Part shown: in pieces, positions 21,562 to 30,650 of the stretch | Layout: the number at the start of each line of letters is the position of its first letter | How positions within the stretch are numbered: position 1 is the stretch's first letter | NCBI RefSeq assembly: GCF_022807975.1 | Contig: NZ_CP094358.1 | Location: forward strand, 3,782,001 to 3,846,000 | DNA length: 64,000 nucleotides | From: Abyssalbus ytuae | Lineage (GTDB): Bacteria > Bacteroidota > Bacteroidia > Flavobacteriales > Flavobacteriaceae | Direction of reading: 5' to 3' | Program-made: the position numbers and the translations under genes | The notes under the pieces: generated by a model | Databases searched by the model: none | Seen by the model: the letters and a program-made list of their open reading frames with translations, nothing else | Told to the model about the DNA's origin: nothing

Positions 21562-22526
21562 TATATGATGCCTTCTTTTATAAGATCATGAAGATGTATA
21601 ACACCGGCATATTCACCATTTTTTTCAACAAGTAGTTGAGAAATTTCATTAGCTTCCATAAGTTCTAATGCATCAATAGCCATAGCACCGGCTTTTATAC
21701 GTTTGGGGTTAACCGACATAATGTCTTTTGCCTGTAACCCGTTTATATTATCATATTTACTTAACATTCTTCGTATGTCTCCATCCGTAATAATACCAAT
21801 AATTTTTTTATTTTCAACTACAGCGGTCACCCCAAGCATTTTTTCTGAAATTTCCACAATTACTTTTTTAATATCATCATCGGCAAGTACTTCGGGTTTC
21901 ATATTAACGGATGAGATATCGTTAACTCTTAAATATAATCTTTTGCCAAGTGAACCTCCCGGATGATATTTAGCAAAATCGCTGCTGCTAAATCCTCTCA
22001 TCTGCAATAAGCATATAGCCAGTGCATCACCCACTACCAATTGTGCAGTAGTACTTGTGGTAGGAGCCAGATTATTTGGACAAGCTTCTTTTTCTACATA
22101 AGCATTAAGAACATAATCGGCACTTTTCCCTAAAAAGGATTCTTTATTGGCAGTAATTGCAATTAATTTGTTATTTCCGTTTTTTATTAAAGGTACCAAA
22201 ACTTTAACTTCAGGGGTATTACCGCTTTTAGAGATGCAAATAACGGCATCCTCTTTTTGTATGGTACCTAAATCGCCGTGTATGGCATCTGCAGCATGCA
22301 TAAAAATTGCGGGAGTTCCCGTTGAATTTAGAGTAGCAACTATTTTATTGGCAATAATTGCACTTTTACCTACTCCGGTGACAATTACTCTTCCTTTTAA
22401 GTCAAAAATTGTTTCAGTGGCCTCTGCAAATTCTTCGTTTACATATTTTACCAAATTACTTATTGCTTCGCTTTGTGTTTTTATTGCTCTCCGGGCAATT
22501 TCAATAATAGTATTATGAGTATTCAA
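21561..22526 (-). CDS. kdsD: D-arabinose-5-phosphate isomerase (KdsD/KpsF), TTG start
   Basis: Converts ribulose-5-phosphate to arabinose-5-phosphate, the first committed step to Kdo of LPS. An N-terminal SIS domain (GKGRVIV-type block reading DLKGRVIVTGVGKSAIIANK, with the conserved HAADAIHGDLG) is followed by two CBS repeats. The open frame extends back to 22751, but that would cross the divergent recQ start and promoter, and the extension has no family similarity. TTG at 22526 gives M-N-T-H-N-T-I-I and 321 aa, the normal length. A -7 element TACATTTG on this strand (22586-22579) supports it: transcription should begin near 22573. Confidence 0.92.
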   Translation of the reverse strand: MNTHNTIIEIARRAIKTQSEAISNLVKYVNEEFAEATETIFDLKGRVIVTGVGKSAIIANKIVATLNSTGTPAIFMHAADAIHGDLGTIQKEDAVICISKSGNTPEVKVLVPLIKNGNNKLIAITANKESFLGKSADYVLNAYVEKEACPNNLAPTTSTTAQLVVGDALAICLLQMRGFSSSDFAKYHPGGSLGKRLYLRVNDISSVNMKPEVLADDDIKKVIVEISEKMLGVTAVVENKKIIGIITDGDIRRMLSKYDNINGLQAKDIMSVNPKRIKAGAMAIDALELMEANEISQLLVEKNGEYAGVIHLHDLIKEGII

Positions 22527-22608
22527 TTTTATATTTTTGTATTTGTAAAAAGACAATAAAGTCTTATCTTTAGAAGTACAAATGTATATAAAATTGTAAA
22601 ACGATAGG

Positions 22609-24813
22609 ATGAAGAAAGCCGAAATTGACTTGCATTCAGCTTTAAAAAAGTATTTTGGATTTGATGAATTTAAAGGGCTGCAAGAAGATGTCATTGATTC
22701 TATAACAAAAAATATAAATACTTTCGTAATCATGCCAACCGGGGGAGGCAAATCTCTCTGTTATCAATTGCCTGCATTGGTAAAAGATGGAACGGCAATA
22801 GTTGTTTCTCCGCTTATTGCTTTAATGAAAAACCAGGTTGATGTCCTAAGGGGGATTTCATCAGAAAGTGGTATTGCTCATGTATTGAATTCTTCTTTAA
22901 CCAAGACGGAGATAAAACAGGTAATGAGTGATATTGAAAGTGGAATAACCAAACTTCTGTATGTGGCTCCTGAGTCTTTAAATAAAGACGAATATGTAGA
23001 TTTTTTAAAATCTAATAGAATTTCTTTTGTAGCAATAGATGAAGCTCATTGTATTTCAGAGTGGGGACATGATTTCAGGCCTGAATATCGAAATTTAAGG
23101 ACAATTATTAATCGTTTAGGAGAGGATATTCCTATAATTGCCCTTACTGCAACTGCTACTCCGAAAGTTCAGGAAGACATTATAAAAAATCTTGGGATGG
23201 GAGATGCCAGAATATTTAAAGCATCTTTTAATCGTCCTAATTTATTTTATGAAGTAAGGCCTAAAACAAAAAATGTTGATGCAGATATTATCCGGTTTAT
23301 AAAGCAAAATGCAGGTAAGTCAGGTATCATATATTGTTTAAGTCGTAAAAAAGTTGAAGAATTGGCACAGGTCCTCCAGGTAAATGGTATTAGTTCTGTG
23401 CCATATCATGCTGGATTGGATGCAAAAACACGTTCCAAACATCAGGATATGTTTTTAATGGAAGATGTTGATGTAGTAGTTGCAACTATTGCATTTGGAA
23501 TGGGAATTGATAAACCGGATGTGCGATATGTCATACATCATGATATACCTAAAAGTATAGAAAGTTATTATCAGGAAACCGGCAGGGCTGGTAGAGATGG
23601 TGGTGAAGGTCACTGCCTTGCTTTTTATTCATATAAGGATATTGAGAAGCTGGAAAAATTTATGAGTGGCAAACCTGTGGCCGAACAGGAAATAGGCCAT
23701 GCTTTACTTCAGGATATGGTGGCGTATGCAGAAACATCCATGTCTCGTAGAAAATATATTTTACATTATTTTGGTGAAGAATTTGATGAAGTTAACGGGG
23801 AAGGGGCTGATATGGATGATAATGTACGAAACCCTAAAAAGAAACATGAAGCCAAAAGTGATGTTATTAAACTTTTATCAGTAATCCGTGAGACAAAAGA
23901 AAAATATAAATCCAAGGAAATAGTAAATACTCTGACCGGTAAGGAGAATGCACTTATAGTCTCTTATAAAACCAATGAAAGACCTTTTTTTGGGATTGGA
24001 AAGGAAAAGGAAGCCGCCTACTGGATGGCTTTATTAAGGCAGGTAATGGTTGAAAAGCTCCTTAAAAAAGAAATAGAGCAATATGGTGTTCTACATCTTA
24101 CTGAAACCGGAAGGAAATTTTTGGAGAAACCGGTTTCTTTTATGATGACCGAAGACCACAGTTATGAGGAAACCGAGGACGATTCAATTATAACTAATTC
24201 CAAAGGAGGTGGAGGAGGTGTAGCAGATGAAGCCCTGCTTAAAATGTTGAAATCTCTGAGAAAAGAACAATCAAAAAAATTAGGGTTACCGCCCACAGTT
24301 ATATTTCAGGAGCCTTCTTTAGAAGATATGGCCCTAAAATATCCTGTTACTCTGGAAGAAATGGTCAACATTCATGGAGTGGGTGAAGGAAAAGCAAAAA
24401 AATACGGTAAACCTTTTATTGAAATTATAAGTAAATATGTAAAGGAAAATGATATAACCCGTCCTGATGATTTTGTGGTAAAATCTACCGGGTCTAATTC
24501 TGCATTAAAACTTTATGTTATTCAAAGTGTAGACAGAAAGATTCCTTTAGATGATATTGCTTCGGCCAAAGGCCTTAGTATGGATGATTTGTTAAAAGAA
24601 ATGGAGCAGATTGTTTATATGGGAACTAAGCTGAATATAAATTATTGGGTTGATGAAATACTTGATGAAGATCAGCAGGAAGAACTTCATGAGTATTTTA
24701 TGGAAGCCGAAGACGATAAAATTTCCCTGGCTATGGAAGAGTTTGACGGAGATTATGAAGATGATGAACTCCGGCTGTACAGAATAAAATTTATTAGTGA
24801 TGTAGCTAATTAG
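22609..24813 (+). CDS. recQ: ATP-dependent DNA helicase RecQ
   Basis: A 734-aa 3'-5' helicase for recombination repair and replication-fork restart. It has Walker A MPTGGGKSLCYQLPAL (about residue 42), DEAH box IDEAHCISEWGHDFRPEY, helicase motif VI QETGRAGRDG and an RQC region with zinc/winged-helix segments. The usual zinc cysteines appear replaced (the segment MSRRKYILHYFGEEF lacks Cys), as is common in Bacteroidota RecQ. The HRDC domain (about 560-640) is followed by an acidic C-terminal extension to 734, longer than E. coli RecQ (609). It is divergent from kdsD and its stop overlaps the convergent GGCT-like gene by 4 bases. Confidence 0.94.
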   Translation: MKKAEIDLHSALKKYFGFDEFKGLQEDVIDSITKNINTFVIMPTGGGKSLCYQLPALVKDGTAIVVSPLIALMKNQVDVLRGISSESGIAHVLNSSLTKTEIKQVMSDIESGITKLLYVAPESLNKDEYVDFLKSNRISFVAIDEAHCISEWGHDFRPEYRNLRTIINRLGEDIPIIALTATATPKVQEDIIKNLGMGDARIFKASFNRPNLFYEVRPKTKNVDADIIRFIKQNAGKSGIIYCLSRKKVEELAQVLQVNGISSVPYHAGLDAKTRSKHQDMFLMEDVDVVVATIAFGMGIDKPDVRYVIHHDIPKSIESYYQETGRAGRDGGEGHCLAFYSYKDIEKLEKFMSGKPVAEQEIGHALLQDMVAYAETSMSRRKYILHYFGEEFDEVNGEGADMDDNVRNPKKKHEAKSDVIKLLSVIRETKEKYKSKEIVNTLTGKENALIVSYKTNERPFFGIGKEKEAAYWMALLRQVMVEKLLKKEIEQYGVLHLTETGRKFLEKPVSFMMTEDHSYEETEDDSIITNSKGGGGGVADEALLKMLKSLRKEQSKKLGLPPTVIFQEPSLEDMALKYPVTLEEMVNIHGVGEGKAKKYGKPFIEIISKYVKENDITRPDDFVVKSTGSNSALKLYVIQSVDRKIPLDDIASAKGLSMDDLLKEMEQIVYMGTKLNINYWVDEILDEDQQEELHEYFMEAEDDKISLAMEEFDGDYEDDELRLYRIKFISDVAN

Positions 24814-25211
24814 ATATTTAAATACAGTAAGTAATTGCCGCCATCAATAATTTTTAGCTTATTGGTGGCATTTTTATATAAGTAGGTATAGCATTCATAT
24901 TCGGTATTATTTGAAAATACTTTGATTATTTCTCTTTTATAAATATTAAAAACAGGATCATTTATTCCTTCATAATCATCTAAAATTTTAATCGAATTCA
25001 TAAAATCCTTCAGAGTATAGATTTCACCATACACTTTTTTTGTTTTATCTTCCTTATAAACAGCCCCCGGGTAATTTCCAAGATCATAAAGTAACCCGTG
25101 AAAATAGCCCTTGCCAATGTAATTGGAGTTTTCTCTTAAATAATTAGCAATTGGGGTTTTAAAGTGTGACATTAATGTTCCGTAAACAAATAAATATGTG
25201 TTTTTTTCCAT
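24810..25211 (-). CDS. Gamma-glutamylcyclotransferase-like (AIG2/YtfP) protein
   Basis: A 133-aa cytosolic protein of the GGCT/AIG2 fold. The nucleotide-loop-like signature YLFVYGTLMS at the N-terminus and the block GLLYDLGNYPGAV are typical, and the catalytic Glu expected in the middle appears in KILDDYEGIND. Family members cyclise gamma-glutamyl groups or act on related amines; the real substrate is unknown. The ATG is at the upstream end of an AT-rich gap with a bidirectional terminator (25225-25256), so it is a single-gene unit. Confidence 0.82.
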   Translation of the reverse strand: MEKNTYLFVYGTLMSHFKTPIANYLRENSNYIGKGYFHGLLYDLGNYPGAVYKEDKTKKVYGEIYTLKDFMNSIKILDDYEGINDPVFNIYKREIIKVFSNNTEYECYTYLYKNATNKLKIIDGGNYLLYLNI

Positions 25212-25224
25212 GTGTTTGAATCTA

Positions 25225-25256
25225 AAAAAAGGTTCAAAGCCAACTGAACCTTTTTT
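25225..25256. terminator. Bidirectional terminator downstream of the GH27 gene
   Basis: A perfect 12-bp stem, AAAAAAGGTTCA (25225-25236) and TGAACCTTTTTT (25245-25256), with an 8-base loop. Read on the minus strand it follows the GH27 stop by 3 bases and ends in seven T, so it is mainly the terminator of that gene. Confidence 0.88.
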
Positions 25257-25259
25257 AAA

Positions 25260-26465
25260 TTACTTGCTTAGTTTAACCATAAGAACATCATGAACTCCAA
25301 TTTTTGCTTTTAAATTATTGGTAGTGTCTCCTAAATTTTTATGATTAAAAAGATCTCGTATCTTATAGACCTTTTTATGAGTTTCTAATCTTTTATTGTT
25401 CTGGTTATCCCCAATTTCATGATTTTTCCAATTAAAGTTTAACTCTTTAGGGAGGTCTGTCATGTTAATAAAAGTCATTGCCCATTCATCATTATCAAGT
25501 GGTTTCACCCAAATTTCAAATCCATTGGCATTTGTAAATCTTAAGCCTTGAATCCCTAATTTGTCTTGGTTAACAGCTATAACTTCTTTATTAGATAATG
25601 TTTTAATAGTTTCTTCAGAGGCTTTTCTTAAATCATTCCCCATTATTAACGGAGAGGCAAGCATGCACCACATAGCAAAGTGACTTCGATCCTCAGCATC
25701 AGTCATACCGTTTCCTACTTCCATCATATCAAAATCATTCCAATGCCCAGGTCCGGATACTTTTCTAATGTCCTTTCGCATGTTAATTATTTTCCATACC
25801 CCCCATGAAGACCATGTTCCATGACCAACTTCGCAATCCCAACAATTAATAATGTCGCCTGTTACTCTCCATAAATGGCCCACATTTTTTGCCCAATTCC
25901 ATGGTTGATTATCACCCCATTCACAAATGCTGAAAACTATGGGTTTACCAGTATTAAAAAGGGCATTGCGCATGGTAATATAAGCTCCTTCAGCATTTAA
26001 TTTTTCAGTATTGCACCAATCGTATTTTAAATAATCAATCCCCCATGAGGCATACAATTTGGCATCCTGATATTCATATCCACGGCTTCCCGGGTAACCT
26101 GCACATGTTTGAGAACCTGCACAATTGTATAATCCAAACTTCAATCCTTTACCATGAATATAGTCAGCTAGTTCTTTCATTCCGTTTGGAAATTTTTCCG
26201 GATCGGCTATCAGGTTACCACTTTTATCTCTTTCTTTAGCCATCCATCCATCATCCAATATAATATATTCATAGCCGACATCTTTTAAACCGTATTTTAT
26301 AAATGCATCTGCAATGTCTTTTACCAGTTGTTCATTTATTTCGGTAGCAAAAGTGTTCCAACTGTTCCATCCCATAGGAGGGGTTTGCGCTAAACCATCA
26401 AATTTTTGAGCAAACATGAGGGAAGAAAAAGTCAGACACCAGAGGAGAGAAAGTGTTTTATTCAT
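25260..26465 (-). CDS. Glycoside hydrolase family 27 alpha-galactosidase
   Basis: A 401-aa secreted or periplasmic enzyme (signal peptide MNKTLSLLWCLTFSSLMFAQ) that removes terminal alpha-galactosyl (or alpha-N-acetylgalactosaminyl) units. The TIM barrel begins at LAQTPPMGWNSWNTF. The nucleophile is Asp149 in YLKYDWC, and the acid/base is one of the Asp in HWNDFDMM (244 or 246; the usual NDPD reads NDFD). Conserved YIILDDGWM and GLYNCAG are present. A C-terminal beta-sandwich follows from about residue 310. Length is standard. Next to a YdjC-type deacetylase and opposite a TonB receptor, it suggests a small glycan-use locus. Confidence 0.93.
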   Translation of the reverse strand: MNKTLSLLWCLTFSSLMFAQKFDGLAQTPPMGWNSWNTFATEINEQLVKDIADAFIKYGLKDVGYEYIILDDGWMAKERDKSGNLIADPEKFPNGMKELADYIHGKGLKFGLYNCAGSQTCAGYPGSRGYEYQDAKLYASWGIDYLKYDWCNTEKLNAEGAYITMRNALFNTGKPIVFSICEWGDNQPWNWAKNVGHLWRVTGDIINCWDCEVGHGTWSSWGVWKIINMRKDIRKVSGPGHWNDFDMMEVGNGMTDAEDRSHFAMWCMLASPLIMGNDLRKASEETIKTLSNKEVIAVNQDKLGIQGLRFTNANGFEIWVKPLDNDEWAMTFINMTDLPKELNFNWKNHEIGDNQNNKRLETHKKVYKIRDLFNHKNLGDTTNNLKAKIGVHDVLMVKLSK

Positions 26466-26576
26466 AATTATTTATTAATTAATAGTAATGAACTATATCA
26501 AAAATAATTGAGAATAAATCAACACGCAATGAAAAGACAGAATAGTACTGTATATTTATAAAATAGTATAATGAAT

Positions 26577-27497
26577 TTATTCCTTTTTAATAAGTTTGTT
26601 GCCTATTTCTTTCCATGTAATGAGTTTGATATTTTCTTCTTTTATAATTTGTTTAAACTTTTGGCTTGTAAAAAAATCAAAATCATCTTGCCGCCATTTA
26701 GAGGCCCAGTATTTTTTATAGATAGTAAGGTGTTGCATTTCATCATTGTCATATGCGGTGTGTATTATAAGGGCATGAACTCCGGGTTTCAAACTGGTCA
26801 AAACATCAGTATATCGTTTTGCAAGTCCGCCTTCCTGGTCAAAATGTTGTGCGCCGGCACTGTAAACATTATCTATAATGACATCCTCATTTTTAATAAC
26901 TTTTTTGTATTCTTCCGGAAGGCCGCCATATGTGAGCATAACCGGTATTTTGTATTCCCTGCCGAGTTTTAAATAGAGTTTAAAATAGTCGATACTCGAA
27001 TATACCAAACATCCCATATGAATATCTAAATGAGTGGGGTTAATACCATTGCTTATAGCCAGCTCTATTTGAGCTTTCAGTTCTTTTTCTACGTCTTTAA
27101 ATCTTGCGTTATTTTCTAAATCATCACAATTATCAAAGAAATAACCGTTAAAATCAACCAGACTTTCCGCATTTGTTACAGGTCTCCATTTGTAGTTAAC
27201 CCATTCACTTGTTAATGTTAAGTGTATTCCAATATCGGCATCAGGTCGTATTTTTTTAAATTCAGCTACTTCCAAAAACCAGGGAGAAGGAACAATGAGG
27301 CTGGTGGAACTTACAGTACCCATTTCAAGAGCAGTAAAACTGGCATGATTTTCCGAATGGGAAATACCTAAATCGTCGGCATGTACAATAAGAAGTTTAT
27401 CACTTTTAGAGTATCCCAATCTTTCTGCTAAAGAAAGTTGTGCACTCATGTAAAATGAAAGAGTCAGAAAAATAAAATGGGTTAGTAATGATTTCAT
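26577..27497 (-). CDS. YdjC/ChbG-family carbohydrate deacetylase, exported
   Basis: About 306 aa, with a signal peptide (MKSLLTHFIFLTLSFYMSAQ). It has the YdjC metal-site motifs: HADDLGISHSENHA near the N-terminus (Asp-Asp and His), IGIHLTLTSEW, and THLDIHMG in the middle. Family members deacetylate chitooligosaccharides or other acetylated sugars. The export signal points to an extracytoplasmic glycan substrate. The longest frame starts at 27536 but would add 13 residues before the signal; the ATG at 27497 is preferred. It lies 111 bases upstream of GH27 on the same strand and is probably co-regulated. Confidence 0.88.
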   Translation of the reverse strand: MKSLLTHFIFLTLSFYMSAQLSLAERLGYSKSDKLLIVHADDLGISHSENHASFTALEMGTVSSTSLIVPSPWFLEVAEFKKIRPDADIGIHLTLTSEWVNYKWRPVTNAESLVDFNGYFFDNCDDLENNARFKDVEKELKAQIELAISNGINPTHLDIHMGCLVYSSIDYFKLYLKLGREYKIPVMLTYGGLPEEYKKVIKNEDVIIDNVYSAGAQHFDQEGGLAKRYTDVLTSLKPGVHALIIHTAYDNDEMQHLTIYKKYWASKWRQDDFDFFTSQKFKQIIKEENIKLITWKEIGNKLIKKE

Positions 27498-27629
27498 ATG
27501 TTGAAATTTAATGCTAATTAAAATTACACAATTCATCCTGATAATTCTACAATTCAGTAATACAGTTTAGTAAAGTTTCGAGTTGTATTAGAATTTTATA
27601 CCATCTAATAAAAAACATCTCTTTAAATA

Positions 27630-29780
27630 ATGAAAACTTTACTATACTATTTATTTATAATCAGTTTTTTTACTACTAACGCACAAATCATATCCGGAAT
27701 TGTTACCGATACTAAAGGAAATCCTGTAGAGGGGGCAAATGTATATTTGGAAGGGACGTACGACGGCACTACAACCAATGGTGAGGGGGAATTTAATTTT
27801 GTGACTGAAGAAACAGGAGTACAGACTTTAATTATTTCATACCTGTCTTTTGAAACATTTTCTTTAGTTGACAATATTAGTAAAATGAGTAACCTTACAA
27901 TAGAACTAAAAGAAGCAATTAATGAACTTTCGGGGGTTGTAATAAGTGCCGGTACTTTTTCGGCAGGTGATAATAGTAAAGTATCGGCTTTAAAGCCATT
28001 GGATGTTGTAACCACCGCAAGTGCTTTAGGAGATTTTGTGGGGGCATTGCAAACATTGCCAGGCACCGGGACAGTAGCGGAAGATGGCAGGTTGTTTGTG
28101 AGAGGTGGTGATGCCGGGGAGACACAAATTTTTATTGATGGTATAAGGGTATTTACTCCTTATACCCCGACCCCTAATAACATACCTGCAAGGGGCAGAT
28201 ACTCTCCGTTTCTTTTTAAAGGAATTACTTTTTCAACCGGGGGATATTCCGCCGAATATGGTCAGGCATTATCGAGTGTGTTATTGTTAAATTCTATAGA
28301 TCAACCTGATCAGGAAAAAACAGATATAGGAATAATGAGTGTAGGGGGCTCCCTGGGCAATACGCAAATGTGGGGAGAAAATTCTTTAAGCATAAGTGCT
28401 GCCTATTTAAACCTGGAACCTTATTTTAAGATTTTTAATAGCAGGAATACCTGGAATAAGGCGCCACAAGGGGGGGCAGGAGAAGCTGTTTACCGTTATA
28501 AACTAAACAATGGAATTATAAAATTATATTCTGCTTTTGATGTGTCACTTTTTGATATTGAACAGAATAATATAAATTTTAATGATCCGGTGAGGTTTAA
28601 ACTAAATAATAATAACTTGTACTTTAACGGATCATACAAGGGGTTTCTTAAAAAAGGCTGGTCTTTGTATACAGGCGGTAGTTATACCTATGCCAAAAAT
28701 GATATATCAATCATAGAAGATAAGGTAGAGAATTATGAAAATTCAATGCACCTGAAAATCAAGTTAAAAAAAACATTTAGCAACCGGTTTAATTTAAATT
28801 TTGGAGCAGAATATTTTTTTACTGATTTTGAAGAAGATTTTAAGGATGAAGAAAGCTTAACTACAAATTCAAAGTATGAAAACGGTATTGTGGCAAACTA
28901 TGCTGAAGCTGATATATTTTTATCTAATAACTTTGCAGCAAAGCTTGGTGTAAGGGGCGAATTTTCAACTTTACTGGACGAGGCAACCATTTCGCCACGA
29001 GTTTCTATAGCTTACAAAACAAGCGAAAACGGACAAGTATCATTTGCTTATGGTGATTTTTATCAAAACCCGCTTGGAGATTACCTTAAGTATTATAAAG
29101 ATTTTAAATCTGAAAAAACTTCCCATTATATTTTAAACTATCAGTTAAATAGAGAAGGTAAAACTTTCAGGGCTGAGGTTTATTATAAGGATTATAAAAA
29201 TTTGGTTAAATATAACACTGAAATAGCCCGGTATGATTCGTCATATAATAATAACGGATTTGGTTATGCCACCGGGCTTGACATTTTTTGGAGGGATAAT
29301 AATTCAATTAAAAATTTAGACTATTGGATTAGTTATTCATATCTTGATACTAAAAGAGATTATAGAAACTTTCCGGAAAAATCTGTTCCTGGTTTTATAT
29401 CTAAACACAATTTTTCTTTAGTGGGAAAATATTGGGTAAATGACTGGAAAAGCCAGCTAGGTATGAGTTATACTTATTCTTCCGGCAGGCCATTTACAAA
29501 TCCGAATGAAGAAGGCTTTTTAAATAGTAAAACAAAGTCATACAATAGTATAAGCTTTAACTGGGCGTATTTAATAAGTCCACAAAAAATATTATACTTT
29601 TCGATAAACAATGTTTTAGGTACCAAAAATGTTTTTGGATATGATTATGCAAATACGCCAAATACTAATGGGATCTATAATAGGCAGCCAATAAGACCGA
29701 ATGCCGATCAGTTTTTCTTTGTCGGCTTTTTCTGGACTATTAGTGAGGATAAAAAAAGTAATCAGTTGGATAATTTATAA
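27630..29780 (+). CDS. TonB-dependent receptor with carboxypeptidase-regulatory-like domain
   Basis: A 716-aa outer-membrane receptor. After the signal peptide (TLLYYLFIISFFTTNAQ) comes a CarboxypepD_reg-like beta-sandwich (about residues 20-95, ISGIVTDTKGNPVEGANVYL), then the plug (about 115-215, with LFVRGGDAGETQIFIDG) and the barrel ending in a hydrophobic aromatic strand FFVGFFWTI. There is no SusD partner, so it is not a standard SusCD pair. The substrate is unknown; divergent glycoside genes hint at a glycan or an associated metal complex. Its 3' end overlaps a convergent GNAT gene by 19 bases. Confidence 0.9.
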   Translation: MKTLLYYLFIISFFTTNAQIISGIVTDTKGNPVEGANVYLEGTYDGTTTNGEGEFNFVTEETGVQTLIISYLSFETFSLVDNISKMSNLTIELKEAINELSGVVISAGTFSAGDNSKVSALKPLDVVTTASALGDFVGALQTLPGTGTVAEDGRLFVRGGDAGETQIFIDGIRVFTPYTPTPNNIPARGRYSPFLFKGITFSTGGYSAEYGQALSSVLLLNSIDQPDQEKTDIGIMSVGGSLGNTQMWGENSLSISAAYLNLEPYFKIFNSRNTWNKAPQGGAGEAVYRYKLNNGIIKLYSAFDVSLFDIEQNNINFNDPVRFKLNNNNLYFNGSYKGFLKKGWSLYTGGSYTYAKNDISIIEDKVENYENSMHLKIKLKKTFSNRFNLNFGAEYFFTDFEEDFKDEESLTTNSKYENGIVANYAEADIFLSNNFAAKLGVRGEFSTLLDEATISPRVSIAYKTSENGQVSFAYGDFYQNPLGDYLKYYKDFKSEKTSHYILNYQLNREGKTFRAEVYYKDYKNLVKYNTEIARYDSSYNNNGFGYATGLDIFWRDNNSIKNLDYWISYSYLDTKRDYRNFPEKSVPGFISKHNFSLVGKYWVNDWKSQLGMSYTYSSGRPFTNPNEEGFLNSKTKSYNSISFNWAYLISPQKILYFSINNVLGTKNVFGYDYANTPNTNGIYNRQPIRPNADQFFFVGFFWTISEDKKSNQLDNL

Positions 29781-30262
29781 TATCTGTCAATACAATTATC
29801 TTCATCATTATAAAATTCTTTGATAAACCGGAATGTGGCATCTATAATTTTAATGGATGCTGCATTCTTTTTATCAACATAAGCTATAATTTCTTTTAGA
29901 CGAAGAACCTCAAAAGAATATTTAATAAGCCCATTGGTAATTTCTTTCCCAATTCCTTTGCCCCAGTATTCTTTTAATAATCTGTAGCCTATTTCATTTT
30001 CACCTTTATCATTTTTTATAAGAACACAGGTTCCAATAAGCAGGTTATTCTCCTTTAGAGTTATTGCCCATACCCAAAAATTGTTTGAAGGTTTAGAATA
30101 GAATTTAACAATTTTATCAAGATCTTTCCTGTTTTCTTCCAGAGAAAATGTTTTTCCTCCTACATAACGCATTATATGATGATCACTTTGGAGTTTATGA
30201 AACAGATCCAGATCATTCTTCTCCAGTTTTCTTACAGATAGTCGTTGAGTGGTAAAAATCAT
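29762..30262 (-). CDS. GNAT family N-acetyltransferase
   Basis: A 166-aa acetyltransferase of the RimJ/RimL-like subgroup (N-terminus MIFTTQRLSVRKLEKNDLDLF, typical of Acetyltransf_3). The acetyl-CoA pyrophosphate loop appears in LKEYWGKGIGKEI (R/Q-x-x-G-x-G/A pattern), followed by helix TNGLIKYSFEVLRLKEIIAYV and AASIKIIDATFRFI. The acceptor substrate (protein N-terminus, small amine or drug) cannot be told from sequence. It is convergent with the TonB receptor, sharing 19 bases. Confidence 0.88.
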   Translation of the reverse strand: MIFTTQRLSVRKLEKNDLDLFHKLQSDHHIMRYVGGKTFSLEENRKDLDKIVKFYSKPSNNFWVWAITLKENNLLIGTCVLIKNDKGENEIGYRLLKEYWGKGIGKEITNGLIKYSFEVLRLKEIIAYVDKKNAASIKIIDATFRFIKEFYNDEDNCIDRYYKLSN

Positions 30263-30391
30263 TCCATAAATATAAGAAATTAGACAATTGAATTAACAAT
30301 TCTACAATTCATCATTCAAAAACTACAGTTCGGTAATTCATTTTTCAATGAAAGAAGATTTTGATGCAATTTTGATCTGTAAAATAATCAA

Positions 30392-30639
30392 ATGAAAACA
30401 CTAACAATCTTTGCTGTGATTTTTTTATGTATATCGCTCAATACTCAATCTACATCACAAATAGAAATAAATATCAGCAACTTTAAAAATAATAATGGGA
30501 AAGTGTGTGTGGCTTTGTATAATTCTTCTGAAATTTTTTAAAAAAAGTATGAAATAGGTCTCATAGAAGAAATTAACAATTTGAAAAAGTAAAGTTTGAA
30601 GTTAAAGGAAAAAATATTCAACTAAATATCAATCTATAA
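30392..30639 (+). pseudogene. DUF2141 gene remnant (frameshifted, internally deleted)
   Basis: An ATG at 30392 opens 49 codons with a signal peptide (KTLTIFAVIFLCISLNTQS) and the DUF2141 start pattern INISNFKNNNGKVCVALYNS, then stops at 30539-30541 within a T6-A7 homopolymer. After further stops, the last 15 codons before 30637 read KFEVKGKNIQLNINL, the usual DUF2141 C-terminus. An intact gene would be about 420 bases; only 248 remain, so the middle is lost and the frame broken. It lies 11 bases before the TPR-like gene and may once have belonged to that operon. Confidence 0.75.
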
Positions 30640-30650
30640 AAATTTAAAAA

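Noticed and set aside
22527-22751. N-terminal extension of kdsD to 22751
   Set aside because: It would overlap the recQ start and both promoters, and the residues are unlike the family.
26571-26972. 133-codon plus-strand frame opposite the YdjC-type gene
   Set aside because: A shadow of the real minus-strand gene, which has clear motifs.
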